From contig JAHEDC010000008.1 of NCBI GenBank assembly GCA_024641425.1, positions 1 through 32,882 of the forward strand: DNA of 32,882 nucleotides, read 5' to 3'. Shown here one piece after another: positions 25,200 to 32,882 of this stretch. The stretch's first letter is position 1; each line of letters opens with the position of its first letter. The notes beneath the pieces are model-generated. The model was given only the letters and a program-made list of their open reading frames with translations. It was not told the origin of the DNA and ran no database searches. The translations under genes and the position numbers were made by a program. This DNA comes from Verrucomicrobiales bacterium (GTDB taxonomy: Bacteria > Verrucomicrobiota > Verrucomicrobiia > Verrucomicrobiales > DEV007).

Positions 25200-25254
25200 T
25201 TCCGGTTTCTAGTCTCTTCGTTCGCAGAAATCAACCCCACTGAATCATTCCGAA

Positions 25255-26382
25255 CTAACGCTGATAAATCGGCAGGAAGTTATGGTGAATCGAGAGACTG
25301 AGAAGCGCGAGGGAAGTCGAGTAGACGGGACCACTGCTCTTCTCCTGATTGTCTCGGCTCGCCGTCCGCCATGATCCGTCCTTGCCCTGGCTCCGAAGCA
25401 TGATCTCGCTGGTCAGGCGCTTCGCGGTGCTGGCATACTCACCGCCGCGCTGAGCCATTCCCTGGGCATAATAGTAGGTGCCGTAATAAAACCATTCGTC
25501 CGTCCGGCGCGGTTCCTGTTTCAGGAGGAAATCGGCGGAACGAAGCACCTCCTCGGCATCGTAACGGCCGCACACCTGCATCGATAGGAGCCCCTCCGCG
25601 ACGGTGGAGTACGTCGGGCCCTGACCCACAACGTAGCCGAAACCACCCTGGTCCTTGCGGAAACACCGCTCCACGTACGCGACCGCGTCCCCGACCGCAC
25701 GGGCGGGCACCGCAAGCCCGCTGTTCTTCGCGGAGCGCAACGCCATCACTTGCCAGACCGTGACGGAGAGATCGGAATCACTGCTGTGCGGCTCGTAGCG
25801 CCAGCCTCCCTTGTTGCTCGAGTCCTTGTTGATCCGCTGTGATTTCACGATCAGCCCGATCGCCCGCTGGCATTTCTCGCGGAGACGACGATCCATGTCG
25901 TCGTCGACTCCCATGCCCACCATTTCCGCGAGCATGAGCGTGACGATCCCGTGCCCGTACATCCGCGAGCCATCGATTTGGCCGAAATACCCTTCCTCGT
26001 TCTGATGCCGGTCGCGGAGCACGAAATCGAGGGCCATGCGCATCGCCCTCCCCTCGCTCGTCGGATCGCCCGGCTGGTGCCCCACGGAAGCGAGGCCCAT
26101 GATCGCGAGCGCTGTCATGGCAACACCGTTCCTCGGTGGATTCCCTTCCTCGTGCTTCGCGAAACGTTTCTGCCCTTCCAAATCCTGGATGCAGCCGGAC
26201 GCCCACTGCTGGCTGAGCAGGTAGCCGACCGCGCGCTGGCAAGCAGCCTCAACCGCTTCCTGGCCAAAGCCGTCGTCCCCCGACTCCTCGCCTTCGGCAG
26301 CGCGGAGATTCCCTCCGAAGAAAAGGGAGACTGCAAGGCATCCGACGGGAAAGAGGGACGGAAATAGGATGTGACGTGACAT
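25255..26382 (-). CDS. Exported squalene-cyclase/prenyltransferase-like repeat protein
   Basis: A 375-residue protein with a signal peptide (residues 1-29, ending LRAA) and an all-helical domain of repeats of the prenyltransferase and squalene oxidocyclase type: AVGYLLSQQWASGCIQD, GVAMTALAIMGLASVGHQ, YGHGIVTLMLAEMVG, GGWRYEPHSSDSDLSVTVWQ, GFGYVV and YSTSLALLSLSI. The DxDD-like catalytic acid motif of true cyclases is not evident, so it is not assumed to be an enzyme. Its ATG shares one base with the TAA of the DUF4175-like gene (TAATG), a coupled pair. Such proteins accompany BatA- and DUF4175-type genes in Planctomycetes and Verrucomicrobia, where their role is unclear. Confidence 0.85.
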   Translation of the reverse strand: MSRHILFPSLFPVGCLAVSLFFGGNLRAAEGEESGDDGFGQEAVEAACQRAVGYLLSQQWASGCIQDLEGQKRFAKHEEGNPPRNGVAMTALAIMGLASVGHQPGDPTSEGRAMRMALDFVLRDRHQNEEGYFGQIDGSRMYGHGIVTLMLAEMVGMGVDDDMDRRLREKCQRAIGLIVKSQRINKDSSNKGGWRYEPHSSDSDLSVTVWQVMALRSAKNSGLAVPARAVGDAVAYVERCFRKDQGGFGYVVGQGPTYSTVAEGLLSMQVCGRYDAEEVLRSADFLLKQEPRRTDEWFYYGTYYYAQGMAQRGGEYASTAKRLTSEIMLRSQGKDGSWRTASRDNQEKSSGPVYSTSLALLSLSIHHNFLPIYQR

Positions 26383-29300
26383 TACTGCTGGGATTTGCGG
26401 CCCGCCTTCTCAGCGATGGCCTTGTAGTAGTTTTCGATCGCAGAGCGGTACTCAGGTGACATATCCTGCCGCTGGCCTTCAAGAAGATCCTTCGCCACCT
26501 TCGAGGGCAATTTGCTCCAGTCCGCAGGGGCGGGAGCCTTCCCCTGCGCGCCTTCCGGAGCGGCAACCAGCTTCCGTGGCACCTCGGCGACCCCGACCTG
26601 CGATCCCTTACTCTGCTGGCTTGCCTCCGAAGTGCTCGATGCAGTCATCGGCTGGCCTGGCTGCGATGACGGACTACCCGGCGTCATCCCCTGCGAGCGG
26701 GCCATCGCCATCGCCTGCGCCTGCGCCCGCGCGGCCGAGGCGAGAGCCGCCTGCGCCTGACTCTGCCCCTGGGACGACTCCGGCGCACCTCGAGCCGCAG
26801 GAGCCGACGGCGAGGAAGGGCCGGGCCCCTTCTCGCCCGGAGGCGCGGCGGCAGGGGAACCCTGGCTTTCCCCCTGCGGCGACGGCCCCGCCCCCTGCGA
26901 CAGTTCCGACGAAGCGGGAGTCCGCCCGGAGGGAAGGGCGCCGGAAGCGAGCGCCTGGTCGAGCGAATCAAGCGCCTCGGCGAGGAAGCCCGCCTGCTCG
27001 ATGTTCGTAGGATCGAAGGGCCCGATCATTCCGTCCTGGTCGGGATCCAAGGACGGCGCCGGGGAACCCTCTACACTCTGGGGTGAACCCGATGCCTTTT
27101 GCGGTGGGGAAGGCTCGCTTGGAGCCTTTCCGCTCCCTTGTCCGGACGAAGAGGGCTCGCCGGCCAGCGCCGCCGCTTCCTGCGCCCTCGCCCGGATCGC
27201 GCTCTCAGCCGCGCCGACTTTCTCGGAAGCCGCCGCCTGCGACTGGTTCGCGGCGAGCGCCTGGGCGGCCTCGGCGGCCTGCTCTTCCGCGACCGCTTCC
27301 GTCTGCTGGCCCGTTTCGGACAAGGCCTCGCCAAGCGCCTCATTGCCGAGACGCTCCTCGTGGCGTCCAGCCCGCGAGAGTTCCTCACCGGCCTGCGCCA
27401 CCTGTTCGCCGATCTGCCCCTGCTGGTGCGCCGCGTCCTCCATCCGACCCTGTTCACCGGGCATTTGCCCGTGGTCACCCATTGCCTGCTCGAGGGCATC
27501 GCCCAGCTGGGACTGGCTCGCAGCGGCCTGCTCCAGCGATTCCGCCGCGCTCTCAACGACGCTCCGGGCGATGTCGCCGAGGGACTCCTGCATCGGCTGA
27601 TTGCGTTGTAGTTCCTGCTCAAGCGCAGCCAGCGCTTCCTGCGGATTCACCGCCGTCTCGTCGAGCAAATCCGCCAGTTCCGAAGCCTGCTCGTAGGCCT
27701 GGTCGAGCGCCTCCGCGACCCCCGTTCGCTCTTCGCTGCCGCGCAAGGCCATACGCGCTTCTTCCGCTCCCTCGCCGCCCTGGTCAAGGGACTCCAATTG
27801 ATCCGCCAATTCGCCCAGCGATTCGGCCAGCCCGCGCTGCTGCCCGGCGGCCGACTGCAGGGCGCCGGCCTGTTCACTCGCACTGGCGGCTGCGGCAGCC
27901 TCGGCCAGTTTCGCGGACGTCGAAACCGCTTCGGGAAGCACCTCATTCAGTTGCGCGATGGCATCGTCGGCATCGCGGGCCCGCTCGCGGGATTCGCTGC
28001 TCAGCAGATCCTCGATGCCAGCTTCCGCAGCAAGGGCCCCCGCGATCTCCTCCATTCGCTCGCCTGTCTCCTCGCTCTGCCCGAGTATTTCCGCCGCTTG
28101 GGCGGCGACCTCCTCCGACGTCCTCCGAGCATCCGATTCCTCGGCGTTCGCCCCTTCACCCGCCGCGTTTTCCGCCGTCTCGGCCAGATCCGCCGAATGT
28201 TCCGCCTGCGCCTGCACTTCCCGGGCCAGGGCGCGCAGCTGCTCCGGAACCGTCGGCGCCATATTCTCCAGCGCCGCGCGGGCGGCGGCGACCTGAGGTT
28301 CGATCTGTTCGGAAATTCCTTCCAACTGCTCCTGAAGGGCCGACGCCTGCTGTTGCATCGACTGCGGCTGGCGATTCTCGTCCCCCCGCAATTCCGCCTG
28401 CTCTCGCTCACGCAGTTCGTCGTTCAACTGATTCGCTTCCTGCGAATTCGCCGCCTGCCCCGCGCGCTGCACCGCCTCTTTCGCCCCCTCGACCTGCTCC
28501 AACGCTTTCGGCAACGCACGCATCTCGGCCAATGCGGCCTGGCCCGCCTCGGCATTCTCACGCCTTGCCGCGGCGGAACCCGATTCTCCCTGCCGCCACT
28601 CCCGCACGGACTCGGCCAGTTCCTCTGTCGTCGCCCCGACGTCGACGGCCTCGACCGCGTCCTTCAATGCCTTTGCCGTGGCGGCCAGTTCCTTCGCCAC
28701 TTCAGGGCTCGTGGCCTCATCGACCTTCGCGGCAAGGGCATCCGCCGCCTGGGCTGCATTCTCAAGATCCGCAGACCACTGCCGTTTGGGATTCGGACCT
28801 CCCTGTTCGTAATCGGCCAGATCGCGGAGTTGATCCGCCGTCGCCTCCAGGCCCGCGACCAACGCTTCCTCCATCCCGGCGGCTTCTTCGGCCAGCCGGG
28901 AAGCCTGCTCGGGATTCCTCTCGTTCGCGATCTGCTCCTGCTTCCTGACCAACTCGTTCGCGACGCCTTCCAGATCCGCCAGCTCGCGCGTCGGACCGGG
29001 CTGGTTCCGCATCATCTCCTCCCGCGCCTGATCCGCGCGGCTCGCCAACCCCTTCCGCAGGTTATCCATCTGGCGTGCGCCTTCCTCAGCCCGGTTCTTC
29101 AATTCATCGGCCTGCTGCCGAAGCTGGTTCCGGTCCGGCACCTCCGCCGCCAACGCCTGCTCGAGTTCCTCGCGTTCACGCTTCAACTGTTCGGCCATCT
29201 GGCGCGCGGTGGTCTGTTCGCCCCCGTCGGCCACCTCGGCCAATTCCAGGAGGGCTTCTTCAAGTTCCCGCGTCTGCGTTCCCGCGATCTCCTGCTGCGC

Positions 29301-31424
29301 CTTCACCGCTTCGAGTGCTTCGGCCGATTCCCGCTGATTCTGTGCCCGCTCGCTCGCCTCGGCCACTTCACGCTGGCGCTCGGCCACACGGTCGCTGTCG
29401 TTTTCCAGCACCTCCGCCAGGTCCTCCGCCGCCAGCGCCCGCTCCATGGTCGCGATCCGGGCCGCCTCGCTGTGGGCCTCCCACGCCTCACTCTCCGCGA
29501 TATCATCCCCGCGCCCCCATTCCGCCTTCGGCTTCGTCGCCCAATCCGCAATCCGCTCCGCCAGGGGATCCAGCTTCTGGTTCCGCACAGCGGCGATCAC
29601 GGCGGCGGCGGCCCGCAATTCGCGTTCTTCCGCCCTTCCGGGGGCGTCCGCTCGCAAGGCATCCAGTTCTTCCCAGACCCGCTCGGCCTGATGCCGGGCC
29701 TCGGCCACCGCCGCCTGGGCACGCGCGATCTTCTGCTGTTCCTCGACGCCGAGTTCCGGCTGCCCGCTTTCCTTCGCCGCCTTCTTCGCTTCTCCCACGG
29801 CTTGACCCATCTCCCCGAGCTGCCTCCGCAATGCATCCGTCTGCTTCGCGAAAGCCTTTTCCTTTTCCGCCCATTCACGTTCTTCGGTATCGGTATCTTC
29901 CGATGTGACCGCTAGGCGAACGATCGTCGATTCACCACGGTTTCCTTTCGTATCCTCCGCGATCAAGCGGGTGAAAAGCGTGTCGCCCGCCTTGATCGGC
30001 AGGCCACGAAGGTTCCATTCACCCGCGATCTCAGCACTCGGCCCCATCGCTTCGGCGAGCAAGCGTTCCTGCCATTCGTCCTGACCGATCCGCCACGCCT
30101 GGAAAATACGGGCGAGCCCCACGTCGTCGCTCGCGCTCCCCGTCACCGGAAGGGTCGCGTTCACCGCCACCTCGCGGTTCGTCACCGGAGCGGTCATCCG
30201 CACCGCCGGCACAAGGTCGGGCACGGCACGTAACTCGTAGTCGGGGCTGAACTTGTTCGTGAAACCGCTTGCGGCGGCTTTCAGTTCCACCCGATAACTC
30301 TGGAACTGGTTGTCCAGTAGGATGCTTCCACGGAGAAGTCCATCTCCGGAAGCCTCAAGCAAAACGACCTTGTCCTCGATCTGGCGGCTCGAGCTCGCCA
30401 GCAACAATTCCGCCTTCTCGATCTTCTGGTTCACCTTCAGCTCAAGATCAACTTTTGATCCCTCGAGTGCCGATAGATCCCCGTGATCCTCCCGGGCCGT
30501 GACGTCAGGGATCCCGGAGTATTCCGGATAATGATAGACTTTCGCGAACTCCAGTATCTCGGGACGCGGACGCGATTCCAAGGTGTGGAACCGGGTGATG
30601 GTTCCCTTCGCCCGCACCCGGTAGCGCACGTCGAACCGGTTCACACTGATCGCCCCCGCGTATCTTCCACCTTCGCGCCGGGTTAGTTTGATCTTCTCCT
30701 CCTCACCATCCGACCCGCTCGTTTCAAGGATCACCTTGTCTACCCTTCCTCCCTCCACGCTTACCAGCAGATCCACCGTGTCTCCCGACGCGACGATCCG
30801 ATCCGCCGGCGACGGCTCGAGGAAGGTCACGATAATGTCGGAGGGGCGCTCTAGATTCGCGCCCGGTAACAGCGCGCGACCAAGAAGCTTTGGGAAATGC
30901 AGCCCCGGAATCAGCAGGAGGACAATCAACAGAATGACCGCCGCCATGGCTCCCCGCAGCCAGGGGGCGACCAGCTTCTGCGGGAGCAGGGCATTCACCT
31001 CCACCTCCTTGATTCGGCGCGCCACGTCCCTTTGTACTAGGGCGCGGAACTGCTCGGAATCCCAGCGGTTTCCTTCGGCATTCTTCTGCTCGCCCAACTC
31101 GACGGCCGCGATCAGGTCTTCCCGCAGAGAAGGGTCGGCATGCTCGATCATCCGTGCCAACTCACGGAATCCCGTCCGGTGCACCATGAATCGCATACAC
31201 GTCTGCCACAGCACCAGAAGCACCGCTCCATACCCGATGCCGCTCAGCGTCCAGCGCACGGCATCCGGCAGGATTACCAGGCGATCGAACAGGGCGAGGA
31301 CGGACATGATCACGATGAGACTCCCGAGAAAGGCGCACAGCCCCCGCTCGAGAATCAAACGCCGGCGACGCTCGGCGAACGCCTGAAGCTTGTCGACAGT
31401 CCTGGGATCAACGGTAACACTCAT
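26382..31424 (-). CDS. DUF4175-like giant membrane protein
   Basis: A 1,680-residue protein. Residues about 27-50 and 60-80 are two membrane helices, and a third lies near 160-180 (AAVILLIVLLLIPGL). Residues 190-515 look like an extracytoplasmic beta-rich region. From about 520 to 1,300 it is a very long Ala/Glu/Gln-rich coiled coil, then comes a low-complexity Ser/Pro/Gly/Gln region (about 1,340-1,600). The C-terminus (WSKLPSKVAKDLLEGQR, SPEYRSAIENYYKAIAEKA) matches the DUF4175-type end, which I recall as conserved in this gene cluster. It lies between the BatA/GATase-like gene and the squalene-cyclase-like gene, overlapping the latter by one base. Its function is not known. Confidence 0.8.
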   Translation of the reverse strand: MSVTVDPRTVDKLQAFAERRRRLILERGLCAFLGSLIVIMSVLALFDRLVILPDAVRWTLSGIGYGAVLLVLWQTCMRFMVHRTGFRELARMIEHADPSLREDLIAAVELGEQKNAEGNRWDSEQFRALVQRDVARRIKEVEVNALLPQKLVAPWLRGAMAAVILLIVLLLIPGLHFPKLLGRALLPGANLERPSDIIVTFLEPSPADRIVASGDTVDLLVSVEGGRVDKVILETSGSDGEEEKIKLTRREGGRYAGAISVNRFDVRYRVRAKGTITRFHTLESRPRPEILEFAKVYHYPEYSGIPDVTAREDHGDLSALEGSKVDLELKVNQKIEKAELLLASSSRQIEDKVVLLEASGDGLLRGSILLDNQFQSYRVELKAAASGFTNKFSPDYELRAVPDLVPAVRMTAPVTNREVAVNATLPVTGSASDDVGLARIFQAWRIGQDEWQERLLAEAMGPSAEIAGEWNLRGLPIKAGDTLFTRLIAEDTKGNRGESTIVRLAVTSEDTDTEEREWAEKEKAFAKQTDALRRQLGEMGQAVGEAKKAAKESGQPELGVEEQQKIARAQAAVAEARHQAERVWEELDALRADAPGRAEERELRAAAAVIAAVRNQKLDPLAERIADWATKPKAEWGRGDDIAESEAWEAHSEAARIATMERALAAEDLAEVLENDSDRVAERQREVAEASERAQNQRESAEALEAVKAQQEIAGTQTRELEEALLELAEVADGGEQTTARQMAEQLKREREELEQALAAEVPDRNQLRQQADELKNRAEEGARQMDNLRKGLASRADQAREEMMRNQPGPTRELADLEGVANELVRKQEQIANERNPEQASRLAEEAAGMEEALVAGLEATADQLRDLADYEQGGPNPKRQWSADLENAAQAADALAAKVDEATSPEVAKELAATAKALKDAVEAVDVGATTEELAESVREWRQGESGSAAARRENAEAGQAALAEMRALPKALEQVEGAKEAVQRAGQAANSQEANQLNDELREREQAELRGDENRQPQSMQQQASALQEQLEGISEQIEPQVAAARAALENMAPTVPEQLRALAREVQAQAEHSADLAETAENAAGEGANAEESDARRTSEEVAAQAAEILGQSEETGERMEEIAGALAAEAGIEDLLSSESRERARDADDAIAQLNEVLPEAVSTSAKLAEAAAAASASEQAGALQSAAGQQRGLAESLGELADQLESLDQGGEGAEEARMALRGSEERTGVAEALDQAYEQASELADLLDETAVNPQEALAALEQELQRNQPMQESLGDIARSVVESAAESLEQAAASQSQLGDALEQAMGDHGQMPGEQGRMEDAAHQQGQIGEQVAQAGEELSRAGRHEERLGNEALGEALSETGQQTEAVAEEQAAEAAQALAANQSQAAASEKVGAAESAIRARAQEAAALAGEPSSSGQGSGKAPSEPSPPQKASGSPQSVEGSPAPSLDPDQDGMIGPFDPTNIEQAGFLAEALDSLDQALASGALPSGRTPASSELSQGAGPSPQGESQGSPAAAPPGEKGPGPSSPSAPAARGAPESSQGQSQAQAALASAARAQAQAMAMARSQGMTPGSPSSQPGQPMTASSTSEASQQSKGSQVGVAEVPRKLVAAPEGAQGKAPAPADWSKLPSKVAKDLLEGQRQDMSPEYRSAIENYYKAIAEKAGRKSQQ

Positions 31425-31452
31425 GGGATTGATAACTTAAATCAGAATACTT

Positions 31453-32882
31453 CTAAACATACCCACTGCGCTTTCGGATGATCCATTCAGCGGTGAGGAG
31501 GGCAATCAGGGGGACAAACCACCAGTAACTCGACCAAAGGATCGTCTGGGACGAGATCACCTTCTTGCGGTCAATGGACTCAAGCAGACCGGCGAGATTC
31601 CGTGCCTCCTCTTCATGGAAAAACTGCCCTCCCGCATTCCGGGCCACATCTCCGAGCAATTCCACGTTCAGCGAAAGGTTGTCGAGTTCCTGCTGGCTCG
31701 TGTTACGCACCACAAATTGCGTGCGCTCTGGAAACTCGCGCGGTTTCCCCAGAAAGGCCTTCTCCCGCACCCCGACCTCATACTCGCCCGGAACCAGTTC
31801 ACCCGTGCGCCCACGGAATATCCCGCCCTCGTTCGGATCCGGCTCCAGTCCGATTTCGGCGATAACGTCTAGTCCCTTGTAAACGACGGCCACGAAATCC
31901 CCCTCCTCCACAGGCTGTCCCCCCTCGTCCCGAACCCGCACCCGGAGATCCGCCCGCTTGCCCGGATCATACACCAGGCTGTCGGCGGCCAGACTAAGAT
32001 ATTTCCCTTCGATCGCAAAGGGACGCTCACTGACCCAATTCGTCAGCTGCACCCAGAATTTCTGGTGATAGCGGTCGCCGACGTGATAGCGCCAGCGCCA
32101 GGCTTCATCGAATCCGCAATAGAACACGCGGCCCGCGCCGTAGCGTCGGGTAACCAGCGCGGGATAACTCCGTGTGCCATCGATGACCCCGCGGGCCAAC
32201 ACTTCGCTGCCTGGAAGTTCGCGCACCGGGGCCACCCAATGCGGCGCGGGAAGCCGCTCCCAGATTTCCTCGTTCTCCAGCGAGGCCGTGACAAAGCGGA
32301 GCGCGTCGACCTGCGTTCCGGCGGGAGTCAGTTCGATCTTCTCCGGCATGTCCTCTTCGGTTCGTCCCCCTTCCCCGCCCCCTCCATCGATCCATTCCAC
32401 CGGAATCATCTTTCCCAACAAGGAACCGGCCAACCCACGCAGGTTCTCCCGCTGGCCATCAATGAAGAGGACCCCACCCCCCCGCTTGGAAGCGAAGTCC
32501 GAGATCCATTCCATCTCTTCCGCGCGGACGAGGTGCGCCGGCAAGTCTCCAACCACAATCATCGAGTAAGTGAAGAGTTCCTTCTTCGAGGAAGGAAACA
32601 TTTCCACCCCCTCTCCGCGCGTCCATTCCTTCTTGGTCTCTGTTCCGGCGATCGTTTCCATGAGGGCATTGACGTCCCAGCGTTCGTCGCGCTCGAAAAG
32701 CGTTCTCAAGTAGCGGGTCTCCCACCGCGGCCTTCCATCCAGAATCAAAATCTTCCGCGGCTGGGTGACCGCCTGAACATAGAAGGGCTTGGCATTGTTC
32801 TCCGTCACCCGCTCCAGCGGCATTAAACCCGCCTCGTTCCCCGCCGCCGGAAGTATCGAGGCTTCGAAATAAAGTGGCACAC
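31453..32882 (-). CDS. BatA/glutamine-amidotransferase-like membrane protein (partial)
   Basis: The C-terminal 475 or more residues of a membrane protein; its beginning lies beyond the window. The visible part starts with a beta-domain and then a GATase1-like fold (KILILDGRPRWETRYLRTLF, MIVVGDLPAHLV, GGGVLFIDGQREN, RRYGAGRVFYCGFDEAWRWR). A second beta-rich domain follows (about 290-400), and a final membrane helix precedes a basic tail (WWFVPLIALLTAEWIIRKRSGYV). No catalytic Cys-His pair of true amidotransferases is evident. Proteins of this kind lie beside MoxR, DUF58 and BatA genes in PVC bacteria. It is 28 bp upstream of the DUF4175-like gene and is probably the earlier gene of the same operon. 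Confidence 0.8.
   Translation of the reverse strand, partial: VPLYFEASILPAAGNEAGLMPLERVTENNAKPFYVQAVTQPRKILILDGRPRWETRYLRTLFERDERWDVNALMETIAGTETKKEWTRGEGVEMFPSSKKELFTYSMIVVGDLPAHLVRAEEMEWISDFASKRGGGVLFIDGQRENLRGLAGSLLGKMIPVEWIDGGGGEGGRTEEDMPEKIELTPAGTQVDALRFVTASLENEEIWERLPAPHWVAPVRELPGSEVLARGVIDGTRSYPALVTRRYGAGRVFYCGFDEAWRWRYHVGDRYHQKFWVQLTNWVSERPFAIEGKYLSLAADSLVYDPGKRADLRVRVRDEGGQPVEEGDFVAVVYKGLDVIAEIGLEPDPNEGGIFRGRTGELVPGEYEVGVREKAFLGKPREFPERTQFVVRNTSQQELDNLSLNVELLGDVARNAGGQFFHEEEARNLAGLLESIDRKKVISSQTILWSSYWWFVPLIALLTAEWIIRKRSGYV

Noticed and set aside
27798-29915. Plus-strand open frame of 705 residues opposite the DUF4175-like gene
   Set aside because: Arg/Leu/Pro-rich shadow of a repetitive coiled-coil gene; the minus-strand gene has coupled neighbours and clear domains.

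Overview
This is a GC-rich bacterial chromosome segment with about 25 genes. It most likely comes from a member of the Verrucomicrobiota or a close PVC-superphylum relative. The reasons are a SecA of over 1,000 residues, a TGTTC-N4-GAACA palindrome upstream of lexA (the type I recall for Verrucomicrobia), an SHD1-like domain on a secreted redox protein, a lipoprotein with FG-GAP repeats and an ASPIC/UnbV-like end, and a cluster of a BatA/glutamine-amidotransferase-like membrane protein, a DUF4175-like giant and a squalene-cyclase-like repeat protein. This is inference from gene content. No rRNA, tRNA, CRISPR array, transposase or phage gene was seen.

Layout. 0-5.5 kb is an iron and heme themed block: a PPK2 polyphosphate kinase (minus strand), then feoA-feoA-feoB and a tiny Cys-rich FeoB-associated membrane protein, an exported TRASH-like/truncated-hemoglobin fusion (minus), and TspO. 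5.5-7.6 kb holds a MoaD/ThiS-like sulfur-carrier protein next to a BNR beta-propeller, and a membrane-anchored pseudopilin-like protein. 7.7-14.4 kb holds parA (no parB beside it), secA, nadD (no ATG/GTG/TTG start in frame), a coiled-coil membrane protein and sdhB (no sdhA or sdhC beside it). 14.6-15.3 kb looks like a frameshifted gene remnant.

15.5-16.3 kb contains the most notable gene. It is a secreted TlpA/thioredoxin-like protein whose single reading frame is interrupted only by one TGA, placed exactly where the first cysteine of the CxxC active site belongs (giving U-G-P-C). A perfect hairpin with a GGTCC loop lies 23 nt after the TGA. This is a strong selenoprotein candidate, and it ends in an SHD1-like domain and a very good intrinsic terminator.

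16.3-23.3 kb holds a SWIM zinc-finger protein, the FG-GAP lipoprotein, lexA (minus) with its operator, and a plus-strand run of a TPR protein, a D-Ala-D-Ala carboxypeptidase and bioF. 23.4-32.9 kb is all minus strand: a GT4 glycosyltransferase overlapping a small zinc-ribbon membrane protein by four bases, then the squalene-cyclase-like, DUF4175-like and BatA/GATase-like genes. The last gene runs off the window.

Short AT-rich heptamer repeats (AATAACC type and TTTTCAG type) occur at three intergenic sites. One forms a 30-bp inverted repeat that runs into the start of nadD.
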